NCBI RefSeq assembly: GCF_035918235.1 | Contig: NZ_CP109485.1 | Coordinates: forward strand, 6,001,501 to 6,065,500 | Length of the DNA: 64,000 nt | Source: Streptomyces sp. NBC_01445 | GTDB taxonomy: Bacteria > Actinomycetota > Actinomycetes > Streptomycetales > Streptomycetaceae | Direction: 5' to 3' | Part shown: piece by piece, positions 8,430-16,420 of the stretch | Numbering within the stretch: position 1 is the stretch's first letter | Layout: each line of letters begins with the position of its first letter | Program-made: the position numbers and the translations under genes | Notes under the pieces: generated by a model | Seen by the model: only the letters and a program-made list of their open reading frames with translations | Databases searched by the model: none | What the model was told of the DNA's origin: nothing

Positions 8430-8523
8430 GACGCCGTAAGCGGGCCGGATCCTCGCCGAGGGACGCCGTAAGCGGGACGCCGCAAACCGGCCAAGCCCCC
8501 GCCCACGAGACGCCGTAGGCGGG
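8430..8523. repeat. Short direct repeats GACGCCGTAAGCGGG
   Basis: Between two convergent genes, the 15-mer GACGCCGTAAGCGGG occurs at 8430-8444 and 8462-8476, with near copies at 8476-8490 (GACGCCGCAAACCGG) and 8509-8523 (GACGCCGTAGGCGGG). A related string, GGCGCCGTAGGCGCTG, overlaps the stop of the upstream gene. No hairpin with a T-run stands out. Function unknown. Confidence 0.6.
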
Positions 8524-8544
8524 CGGCGCGGCCCGTGTCGCGCC

Positions 8545-10170
8545 CTACCCGTCCTTCCCCCGCGGTGCCTGCCGCGTCACGCCCGCCAGGATCCACGCCT
8601 CCACCGCCTCGTACTGGCGGCGCTGGTCATCGGCTGTGCGGCGGCCGGAGGCCATCGTGCCGAGCCAGCCGAAGAGGAAGCCGAGCGGGATCGAGACGAT
8701 GCCTGTCGTGGTGAAGGGGAACCAGTTGAAGTCCTGGTCCGGGAACGCCGAAGTGGGCGAGCCCGACACCAGGTTGGTACCCGTCATCAGGACGAGGCAG
8801 GACGCCGTGCCGCCGAGCAGCGTCCACAGCAGGCCCGTACTCGTGTAGCGGCGCCAGAACAGGCTGTAGACGAGCGCGGGCGCGAGCGCCGAGGCGCCCA
8901 GGCAGAACGACAGCGTGATCAGCGGCTGGAGGTTGTAGTGCTGGACGAGCGTGGCCAGGAGGATCGCGGGCACACCGACGGACAGCGCCGAGACCCGGGC
9001 CAGCGTCATCTCCCTGCGGGCGGTGAGCTGCGCCTTGCGGTGCGCGAAGACGTCGTGCGCAAGGGAGTTGGCGCAGGCCAGGATCATTCCGGCGACCGAG
9101 GCGAGCAGCGTGAGGAAGAGCGCCGTGGTGACCGTGGTGAACACCAGCGTCTCCGCCGTGGAGGCGTCCGCGCCGAACGCGGCCCGCGCCCCGAGCAGAT
9201 AGGCGGTGTTGCCCTGCGGGTCGGCCGCCGCGACGGCGGCCCGGCCGAGGAGCGCCGTCGCGCCGAACCCGACGACCGCGATGATCAGTACGAAGAGACC
9301 GACCGCTGACACCGCCCAGGACATCGAGCGGCGCACCTCACGCGCGCTGCGCGCCGTGTACATGCGCATCGTGACGTGGGGCAGGCACGCGCCGCCGAGG
9401 ACGACGGTCAGCTCCGAACTGATCATGTCCAGGCGGGGGTTGGCGGTGCCGGCGAACTGGAGGCCCGAGTGCAGGAAGGCGTCTCCCACACCGCTGGCCT
9501 GTGCGGCCTGTGAGGCGAGCGCGCCCGGGTTCCAGTCGAAGCGGTACAGGATGATGAGGGCGACGGCGAGGCCGGAGCCGAGCAGCATCACGGTCTTCAT
9601 GATCTGGATGAGGGCGGTGCCCTTCATGCCGCCGATCGCCGCGTAGCTGATCATCAGGGCGCCGAGCGCGATGACGCAGCCCGTCTTGAACCCCTCGCTG
9701 GTGAAGCCGAGGACGAACCCCAACAGATCGCCCGCGCCCGCAAGTTGGACGAGCATCAGCGGGAGCAGTGCCGCGAGGGTGGCAGCGCACGCGGTGATGC
9801 GTACGGCGCGTCCCGGCAGACGGCGGGCGATCACGTCGCCCATGGTGAACCGGCCCGCGTTGCGCAGGGGTTCGGCCAGCAGGAACATCAGGAGCATCAG
9901 GGACAGGGAGGTGCTCAGGGCGAGGACGATCCCGTCGTAGCCGGTGAGCGCGATGATGCCGCCGGTGCCGAGTACGGTCCCCGCGGAGATGTAGTCGCCC
10001 GCGATGGCGAGGCCGTTGCGCATCGGGGTGAGGGAGCCGAAGCCGGTGTAGAACTCGTCGAGGTTGTCGCGGTCGGGGCCCGTCATCACGCACAGGAGCA
10101 GCGTGATGGTGGCGACCGCGGTGAAGGCGACCAGGGACATGTCCTGGGCCGAGCTGCTGAAGTCCGTCAT
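8545..10170 (-). CDS. Sodium:solute symporter, monocarboxylate/acetate type
   Basis: 541 residues, about 13-14 membrane spans, SSS family. The motif GNTAYLLGARA, the early segment FYTGFGSLTPMRNGLAIAGDYISAG and the RFTMGDVIARR loop are typical of the ActP/MctC branch that imports acetate, pyruvate or lactate with Na+ or H+. ATG at 10170 overlaps the stop of the DUF485 gene in an ATGA arrangement, implying translational coupling; a longer upstream frame lacks membrane character. DUF485 partners are standard for this transporter branch. Exact substrate not determined. Confidence 0.9.
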   Translation of the reverse strand: MTDFSSSAQDMSLVAFTAVATITLLLCVMTGPDRDNLDEFYTGFGSLTPMRNGLAIAGDYISAGTVLGTGGIIALTGYDGIVLALSTSLSLMLLMFLLAEPLRNAGRFTMGDVIARRLPGRAVRITACAATLAALLPLMLVQLAGAGDLLGFVLGFTSEGFKTGCVIALGALMISYAAIGGMKGTALIQIMKTVMLLGSGLAVALIILYRFDWNPGALASQAAQASGVGDAFLHSGLQFAGTANPRLDMISSELTVVLGGACLPHVTMRMYTARSAREVRRSMSWAVSAVGLFVLIIAVVGFGATALLGRAAVAAADPQGNTAYLLGARAAFGADASTAETLVFTTVTTALFLTLLASVAGMILACANSLAHDVFAHRKAQLTARREMTLARVSALSVGVPAILLATLVQHYNLQPLITLSFCLGASALAPALVYSLFWRRYTSTGLLWTLLGGTASCLVLMTGTNLVSGSPTSAFPDQDFNWFPFTTTGIVSIPLGFLFGWLGTMASGRRTADDQRRQYEAVEAWILAGVTRQAPRGKDG

Positions 10171-10766
10171 CGGGAGTTCCCCCCGGCCGTTCCGGGAGCC
10201 GGGCGGTCCAGCTCCGCTTGTCTGCGCAGTCGGTGGGCGAGCGGGTCGACCCGGCGGCGGGCGGTGTACTCGTACAGCCAGAGCGCGAGCGCGGTCACCG
10301 GGAGCTGGCACAGGCCGAGGAGGAGGCCGGTGGAGAAGCCGCCGGGGAGTGTGCCCGTCATGAGGGAGGGCGCGAACGCCGACAGGACGAGGAAGAGGGT
10401 GAAGTAGCCGAGGGCGGTGAGCGTGGCGACGCGGCGCTGCCAGCGGTAGGCGCTGCGCAGGAGCCGCAGGTCACTGTGGTGGCCGAGCGCGGGGTGGCGG
10501 GGGAGCCGGTGTGTGGGCGCGGGCGGTGGGGGAGGGGGCGCCCAGGGATAGGTGAGGGCGGGGTCGGGCTGCTGTCGGGGGTGCGGCGGTTGTCGGGGGT
10601 ACGGCTGCTGGTGCTCGCCCGGGTACTGGTTCCCGTACGGGCCCTGGCTCGGGTTGCCGTACTGGTTCCGGTTCTGGCTCCCGTACTGGCTCTGGCCCGT
10701 GGGGAAGGGGCCCTGCCATGGCTCGTTCTGGTGGTCGGAATATGAGCGGTGCGGTGTGTCGGACAT
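10167..10766 (-). CDS. DUF485 membrane protein, symporter partner
   Basis: 199 residues, ATG at 10766 with an AAGGAG site. The first 90 residues are a hydrophilic Gln/Pro/Tyr-rich cytoplasmic tail. The DUF485 core follows: RLLRSAYRWQRRVA, a membrane span (GYFTLFLVLSAFAPSLM), a second span (LLLGLCQLPVTALALWLYEY) and a basic end. DUF485 proteins accompany acetate/monocarboxylate symporters such as ActP and MctC. The stop overlaps the start of the symporter gene, so the two are probably made in fixed proportion. The long tail is unusual for the family. Confidence 0.88.
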   Translation of the reverse strand: MSDTPHRSYSDHQNEPWQGPFPTGQSQYGSQNRNQYGNPSQGPYGNQYPGEHQQPYPRQPPHPRQQPDPALTYPWAPPPPPPAPTHRLPRHPALGHHSDLRLLRSAYRWQRRVATLTALGYFTLFLVLSAFAPSLMTGTLPGGFSTGLLLGLCQLPVTALALWLYEYTARRRVDPLAHRLRRQAELDRPAPGTAGGNSR

Positions 10767-10880
10767 CCCGGTTCTCCTTGCGCGGCTTGGGTCCGCCGGG
10801 GAGTGCGGACGCAGGGAGCGAGAGGGGAGCCGGAACGTTACTCGTAGGTAGCGCTTTCCGCGACGGTTCTCGTGAACTGT

Positions 10881-12497
10881 TCAGTCGGTTTGTTGTGAGA
10901 GGGGTGAGTGATGCCGATGCGCATCTTGTGAGCCGGCTGAGTTGCAGGCGGCCTCTGATGTCGCCTCGCCAGCCCCCTCGCCCGCCCGCTCGCCGCCCCG
11001 CTCGCCGTCCTGGTCGATCACCGGGAAACGCCGCGGCGCGAGGCACAGCAGGACGACCAGAGCGAGCGCGGCAGCGCCGGCCGCACCCACGTAGACCGAG
11101 TCGACGGCCGCCGCGACGGCGCGCCGCAGCCGGTCCGGGTCGGCCACCGAGGCGGGGTCCTCAAGGGCCTTGGCCACCGAGTCGAGGGAGCCGGCGCCGC
11201 CGAGGCGCCCGGCGAGCACGGTGTTGGCGACGGCGCCGAACAGCGCGGCGCCGATCGTCTGGCCTATCTGCCGGCAGAACAGGACGGACGCGGTCGTCGT
11301 GCCGCGCTCGGCCCACCCGACGGTCGACTGGACCCCGATGATCAGGGGCAGTTGGAAGAGGCCGAGCGCCGCGCCGAGGAGCAGCATGACCAGCGCGGGC
11401 TGCCAGGCGGCCCCGGGGTAGGGGAGCAGCGGGAACGCGAGCAGGATGAGGAGCGCGGCGGCCATGCCGACGACGGCCGTGTTGCGGAAGCCGATCCTGC
11501 TGTACACGTGCTGACTGAGGGCCGCGGAGACGGGCCAGCTCAGCGTCATCACGGAGAGCACGAACCCGGCGGCCATGGGCGCGAGTCCGAGGACGGCCTG
11601 CGCGTAGGTGGGCACGAACACGGTGGGTGCGACCATCAGGAGGCCGAGTGCGCCGAGCGCGAGATTGACGGCCGCGATGGTGGGCCGGCGCCAGACCCAG
11701 CCGGGGATGATCGGCTCGGCGGCGCGCCGCTCGATCGCGACGACGGCGCCGACCAGCGCAACTCCCGTACCGAACAGGGCGATCGACTGTGCGGAGAGCC
11801 AGTCCCAGGCGACGCCGCCCTGGACGAGCGCGGTCAGGAGCACCCCGCCGCACGCGAACACGGCGAGCGCTCCGGCCCAGTCGATGCGGGCGCGCGGCCC
11901 CTTCTCCCGTACGGGTTCGTGGAGATGGCGTGCGACGAGCCAGAGGGCGAGCGCGCCGATCGGGATGTTGATGAGGAAGATCCAGCGCCAGCCCGCGTAC
12001 GAGGCGAGGAGCCCGCCGAGCGCAGGGCCCGCGACGGCGGAGGTCGCCCAGACCGTCGACAGCCGGGCCTGGATGCGGGGGCGTTCCTTGAGCGGGTAGA
12101 GGTCGGCGGCGAGGGTCTGGACCGTTCCCTGGATGGCGCCGCCGCCCAGGCCCTGGACGACGCGGAAGGCGATGAGCGTGCCCATGTTCCAGGAGCCTGC
12201 GCACAGGACCGAGCCGACGAGGAAGAGGATGCTGCCGCCGATGAGGACGGGCTTGCGGCCGAAGGTGTCCGACAGCTTCCCGTAGACCGGCAGCGTGACC
12301 GTGACGGCGAGCAGATAGCCCGAGAAGAGCCAGGAGAAGACGGAGAATCCGCCGAGGTCGCCGACGATCTGCGGGACCGCCGTCGAGACGATGGTGGAGT
12401 CGAGTGCCGCCAGTGCCATGGAGAGCATCAGCGCGGCGACGACCGCGCCCCGGCGCCGGTCCTTCCCCGTGCCCGCCTGCGATGTCGCGCTGCCCAC
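10881..12497 (-). CDS. MFS drug-resistance transporter, DHA2 (EmrB/QacA) type
   Basis: 538 residues, GTG start at 12497 after GGAAGGAA. Fourteen predicted membrane spans; LDSTIVSTAVPQI in the first span and GKLSDTFGRKPV between spans 2 and 3 are the standard motifs of 14-span drug/H+ antiporters, and WRWIFLINIPIG is typical of the sixth-span region. The last 40 residues are a Glu/Gly/Ala-rich then His-rich tail. No regulator gene is adjacent; the gene is divergent from an ABC exporter across a repeat-rich 343-bp region. Substrate unknown. Confidence 0.92.
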   Translation of the reverse strand: MGSATSQAGTGKDRRRGAVVAALMLSMALAALDSTIVSTAVPQIVGDLGGFSVFSWLFSGYLLAVTVTLPVYGKLSDTFGRKPVLIGGSILFLVGSVLCAGSWNMGTLIAFRVVQGLGGGAIQGTVQTLAADLYPLKERPRIQARLSTVWATSAVAGPALGGLLASYAGWRWIFLINIPIGALALWLVARHLHEPVREKGPRARIDWAGALAVFACGGVLLTALVQGGVAWDWLSAQSIALFGTGVALVGAVVAIERRAAEPIIPGWVWRRPTIAAVNLALGALGLLMVAPTVFVPTYAQAVLGLAPMAAGFVLSVMTLSWPVSAALSQHVYSRIGFRNTAVVGMAAALLILLAFPLLPYPGAAWQPALVMLLLGAALGLFQLPLIIGVQSTVGWAERGTTTASVLFCRQIGQTIGAALFGAVANTVLAGRLGGAGSLDSVAKALEDPASVADPDRLRRAVAAAVDSVYVGAAGAAALALVVLLCLAPRRFPVIDQDGERGGERAGEGAGEATSEAACNSAGSQDAHRHHSPLSQQTD

Positions 12498-12564
12498 CGG
12501 ATTCCTTCCCCCTGCATCTATTCCGCCGCCGACACCATCTCACTTGACCCTGCCGCGGCGGGAG

Positions 12565-12657
12565 GGTGGAGCGTGACTGCGCAGGAAGGTGGAGCGAACC
12601 CCTAGAGGCGCTCCACCGTTGGGTGGACTCCCCCTAGGGGGACCTCCGTACTACGGA
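12565..12657. promoter_or_regulatory. Repeat-rich operator region between exporter operons
   Basis: The 343 bp between divergent exporter genes (12498-12840) contain GGTGGAGCG at 12565-12573 and 12588-12596 and its inverse CGCTCCACC at 12609-12617. They also contain the palindrome TCCCCCTAGGGGGA at 12629-12642 and the palindrome TCCGTACTACGGA at 12645-12657. Such a cluster suggests one or more regulator binding sites controlling the ABC exporter, the MFS gene or both. No regulator is encoded nearby. Sites were read by eye; binding is inferred. Confidence 0.5.
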
Positions 12658-12840
12658 CAGGGGACGGTTCGTCCCCCCGGAGGACGAGGGGAGTGGGGGG
12701 TTCTTCCTACCTTCAAGGGGTGGGGTTTTCCCCCGGGAAAGACGGCGACCTGCACCAGGGCGCCGGGGCACCCCTCGCCACCAGACTGAAGCGCGTCGCA
12801 CACACCTGACATTCCGCATGACCGACATAGGAGACTTACC

Positions 12841-13629
12841 GTGACAACGGCTGTGACCATTCCCAGGACCGGGGGCACTGGAGGGCAGACGGCCGTCGCC
12901 GCACGGGCGCGGCAGGTCGTCAAGGCCTACGGCTCGGGTGAGACCCGCGTCGTCGCGCTCGACCACGTCGATGTGGACATCGCCCGCGGCCGGTTCACCG
13001 CGATCATGGGCCCCTCGGGCTCCGGCAAGTCCACGCTGATGCACTGCCTCGCAGGCCTCGACAACGTCACGTCCGGGCAGATCTACCTGGACGAGACCGA
13101 GATCACCGGCCTCAAGGACAAGAAGCTCACGCGGCTGCGCCGGGACCGGATCGGCTTCATCTTCCAGGCGTTCAACCTGCTGCCGACGCTGAACGCACTC
13201 GAGAACATCACGCTCCCCATGGACATCGCGGGCCGCAGGGCGGACAAGGAGTGGCTGGACCGCGTCGTGCGGACCGTGGGCCTGGCCGAGCGCCTCAAGC
13301 ACCGGCCCACCGAGCTCTCCGGCGGCCAGCAGCAGCGCGTCGCCGTGGCCCGCGCGCTCGCCGCTCGGCCGGAGATCATCTTCGGTGACGAGCCGACCGG
13401 AAACCTGGACTCCCGCGCCGGCGCCGAAGTGCTCGGCTTCCTGCGGCAGTCCGTCGACGAGCTCGGCCAGACCATCGTGATGGTCACCCACGACCCGGTC
13501 GCCGCCTCGTACGCGGACCGGGTGCTCTACCTCGCGGACGGCCGCATCGTCGACGAGATGCTCCGCCCCACCGCGGACGCCGTCCTCGACCGCATGAAGG
13601 ACTTCGACGCGCGGGGGCGCACGTCATGA
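12841..13629 (+). CDS. ABC exporter ATP-binding protein, MacB/LolD type
   Basis: 262 residues, GTG at 12841 after ATAGGAGA. Walker A GPSGSGKST, Q-loop FIFQAFNLLPTL, signature [15 protein letters not shown], Walker B EIIFGDEPTGNLDS and the H-loop VTHDP are all intact. The family powers FtsX/MacB-type permeases that move peptides, lipids or lipoproteins, or sense cell-envelope stress. The stop overlaps the permease start (ATGA at 13626). It is closely paralogous to the ATPase at 42977-43747, sharing even the C-terminal DRMK-x-FDA-x-GRTS. Confidence 0.95.
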   Translation: MTTAVTIPRTGGTGGQTAVAARARQVVKAYGSGETRVVALDHVDVDIARGRFTAIMGPSGSGKSTLMHCLAGLDNVTSGQIYLDETEITGLKDKKLTRLRRDRIGFIFQAFNLLPTLNALENITLPMDIAGRRADKEWLDRVVRTVGLAERLKHRPTELSGGQQQRVAVARALAARPEIIFGDEPTGNLDSRAGAEVLGFLRQSVDELGQTIVMVTHDPVAASYADRVLYLADGRIVDEMLRPTADAVLDRMKDFDARGRTS

Positions 13630-16196
13630 GTGCGAACACCGTGATGAAGACCTCCCTGCGCAACTTCTTCGCGCACAAGGGGCGCATGGCCCTGTCGGCC
13701 GTGGCGGTCCTGCTGTCGGTGGCGTTCGTGTGCGGCACGCTCGTCTTCACCGACACGATGAACACGACGTTCGACAAGCTGTTCGCGGCGACGTCGTCCG
13801 ACGTGACGGTCAGTCCGAAGGCCGCCAGGAGCGAGGGCAGCGACACCGGGCGCCCCGAGTCGATGCCGGCCTCCACCCTCACGCAGGTCAAGCGGGCCGA
13901 CGGCGTCAAGTCGGCCGAGGGCGCGGTCAGCTCGATGAACGTGACCGTCGTGAACGCGGACAACAAGAACATGGGCTCCGAGAACGGCGGCCCCACGATC
14001 GCGGGCAACTGGACGCACAACGACCTGCGTTCCATGGACATCACCTCCGGCCACGCCCCGCGCGGGCCCACCGAGGTCATGGTCGACTCCGACACCGCCG
14101 ACAAGCACCACCTGAAGATGGGCGACGAGCTGCGCACCATCGCCGCCACCGGTGACTTCAGGGCGAAGATCGTCGGCATCGCCTCCTTCAAGGTGACCAA
14201 CCCGGGCGCGGCCGTCGTCTACTTCGACACGGCCACCGCCCAGCGCGAACTCATCGGCCGGGGCGGCCGGTTCACCCAGATCAACGTCGCCGCCGCCCCC
14301 GGCGTCAGCGACACCCTGCTCAAGAAGAACGTCGCGGCGTCCCTCGACGGCCCGTACAAGTTCCAGACGCAGAAGGAGACCGCGGACGCCAACCGCAAGG
14401 ACGTCGGCTCCTTCATGAACGTCATCAAGTACGCCATGCTCGGCTTCGCCGGGATCGCCTTCCTCGTCGGCATCTTCCTGATCATCAACACCTTCTCGAT
14501 GCTGGTCGCCCAGCGGACCCGCGAGATCGGCCTGATGCGGGCCATCGGGTCGAGCCGCAGGCAGGTCAACCGCTCGGTCCTCGTCGAGGCGCTGCTGCTC
14601 GGCGTCTTCGGGTCGGTCATCGGCGTCGGCGCGGGCGTCGGACTCGCCGTCGGCCTGATGAAGATGATGTCCGCGGCGGGCATGGACCTGTCCACCGACG
14701 ACCTGACCGTCAAGTGGACGACCCCCGTCGTCGGGCTGCTCCTCGGCATCGTCGTCACCGTCTTCGCCGCGTACATTCCGGCCCGCCGCGCGGGCAAGGT
14801 CTCGCCGATGGCAGCCCTCAGGGACGCCGGCACCCCCGCCGACGTCAAGGCGGGCGCGGTCCGCGCCCTGATCGGTCTCGTCCTCACGGGCGGCGGCGGC
14901 TTCGCGCTCTACACCGCCACACAGGCCGCCAAGGCGAGCGAGGGCTCCCTGTGGCTCGGCGTCGGCATCGTCGCCACGCTCATCGGGTTCGTCGTCATCG
15001 GACCGCTCCTCGCGGGCGGTGTGGTGCGCGTCATCAGCGCCGTGCTCCTGCGGATGTTCGGCTCCGTCGGCCGCATGGCCGAGCGCAACGCGCTGCGCAA
15101 CCCGCGCCGCACCGGCGCCACCGGCGCGGCCCTGATGATCGGCCTCGCGCTCGTCGCCTGCCTGTCCGTCGTCGGCTCCTCGATGGTCGCCTCGGCCACC
15201 AGCGAGCTCGACAAGTCCGTCGGCGCCGACTTCATCGTCGAGGGGCAGAACGGGCTGAAGCCGCAGGCCGCCGAGGCTCTGAAGAAGGCCCCGTACGTCT
15301 CCCACGTCACGGAGGTCAAGTACGTCAAGACGAAGCTGACCACACCGGGCGGCACGAAGGAGGACGAGGAGCTCGTCGCCGCGACGCCCACGTACGCCCA
15401 GGACCTGCGGCGCGAGACGACCGCCGGTGAGCTGTCGGCGGCGTACGGGAAGAACGCGATGTCGGTCGGCTCGGAGTTCGCCACGAAGAACCACCTCAAG
15501 GTCGGCGACACCATGAACGTCGCCTTCGAGCGGGGCCGCACCGCCGACCTGAAGATCGCGGCGATCACCTCGGACGACACGACGTTCGACAAGGGCGCGA
15601 TGTACATCGGCCTCGCGACCGCGAAGCAGTACGTGCCCGCCCGGCAGCTGCCGCTCAACGGGATGATGTTCGCCAAGGCGGACTCCGGCAAGGCCGACAA
15701 GGCGTACAAGGCGCTGAAGGCGTCGGTCGCGTCCGACCCGACGGTCCACGTCAAGGACCAGACCGACTACAAGCAGACCCTGAAGGACCAGATCGGCCAG
15801 CTCCTCAACATGATCTACGGGCTCCTGGCCCTCGCGATCATCGTGGCGGTCCTGGGCGTCGTGAACACGCTGGCCCTCTCCGTGGTGGAGCGCACCCGGG
15901 AGATCGGCCTGATGCGGGCCATCGGCCTCTCGCGCCGGCAGCTGCGCCGCATGATCCGCCTGGAGTCGGTGGTCATCGCCCTCTTCGGCGCACTCATCGG
16001 CCTCGGCCTGGGCATGGGCTGGGGCGCGACCGCCCAGAAGCTCCTCGCCCTGGAGGGCCTGAACGTCCTGGAGATCCCCTGGCCGACGATCATCGGCGTC
16101 TTCATCGGCTCGGCCTTCGTGGGCCTGTTCGCCGCCCTGGTCCCGGCGTTCCGGGCGGGCCGGATGAACGTACTGAACGCGATCGCCACCGAGTAG
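13626..16196 (+). CDS. FtsX/MacB-type ABC permease, two repeats
   Basis: 856 residues. An N-terminal span (LSAVAVLLSVAFVCGTLVF) is followed by a large extracytoplasmic MacB-like region (about 45-250), three membrane spans with the FtsX signature TREIGLMRAIGSSRRQV, a second extracytoplasmic domain and a repeat of the FtsX core (TREIGLMRAIGLSRRQL) near the C-terminus. About eight to ten spans in all. Translationally coupled to the ATPase by a 4-base overlap. Substrate unknown; the same two-gene architecture recurs at 40374-43747. Confidence 0.93.
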   Translation: MSANTVMKTSLRNFFAHKGRMALSAVAVLLSVAFVCGTLVFTDTMNTTFDKLFAATSSDVTVSPKAARSEGSDTGRPESMPASTLTQVKRADGVKSAEGAVSSMNVTVVNADNKNMGSENGGPTIAGNWTHNDLRSMDITSGHAPRGPTEVMVDSDTADKHHLKMGDELRTIAATGDFRAKIVGIASFKVTNPGAAVVYFDTATAQRELIGRGGRFTQINVAAAPGVSDTLLKKNVAASLDGPYKFQTQKETADANRKDVGSFMNVIKYAMLGFAGIAFLVGIFLIINTFSMLVAQRTREIGLMRAIGSSRRQVNRSVLVEALLLGVFGSVIGVGAGVGLAVGLMKMMSAAGMDLSTDDLTVKWTTPVVGLLLGIVVTVFAAYIPARRAGKVSPMAALRDAGTPADVKAGAVRALIGLVLTGGGGFALYTATQAAKASEGSLWLGVGIVATLIGFVVIGPLLAGGVVRVISAVLLRMFGSVGRMAERNALRNPRRTGATGAALMIGLALVACLSVVGSSMVASATSELDKSVGADFIVEGQNGLKPQAAEALKKAPYVSHVTEVKYVKTKLTTPGGTKEDEELVAATPTYAQDLRRETTAGELSAAYGKNAMSVGSEFATKNHLKVGDTMNVAFERGRTADLKIAAITSDDTTFDKGAMYIGLATAKQYVPARQLPLNGMMFAKADSGKADKAYKALKASVASDPTVHVKDQTDYKQTLKDQIGQLLNMIYGLLALAIIVAVLGVVNTLALSVVERTREIGLMRAIGLSRRQLRRMIRLESVVIALFGALIGLGLGMGWGATAQKLLALEGLNVLEIPWPTIIGVFIGSAFVGLFAALVPAFRAGRMNVLNAIATE

Positions 16197-16237
16197 CTCC
16201 GCGGGGCGATGCGAACGGGGGAACGTGGGGAAAGGGG

Positions 16238-16282
16238 ACGGCGGCCCCGGAGTGTCCTTCCCGGACACTCCGGGGCCGCCGT
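16238..16282 (+). terminator. Terminator hairpin after the ABC exporter
   Basis: Perfect 20-bp inverted repeat (16238-16257 and 16263-16282) with a 5-base loop TTCCC, 42 bp past the permease stop and before mfd. Confidence 0.9.
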
Positions 16283-16420
16283 GTGCCCTGGGGACCACGC
16301 ATGTGATCCGCGAATGATCCGCACGCGGGTGTCGGCGGCGCGTCGTAGTCTGGAAGACCCCCGGCCCGTTCGACGTGTCGGGCGGTTCGCGTTGCCCACT
16401 CCCCGGGATGGAAGCCCTTC

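Noticed and set aside
8430..8523. CRISPR array
   Set aside because: Only four degenerate 15-mers, unequal short spacing down to zero, and no cas genes.
13527..16298. A 923-residue open frame antisense to the ABC permease
   Set aside because: His/Asp/Gly-rich shadow frame; the plus-strand permease has clear membrane spans and FtsX motifs.
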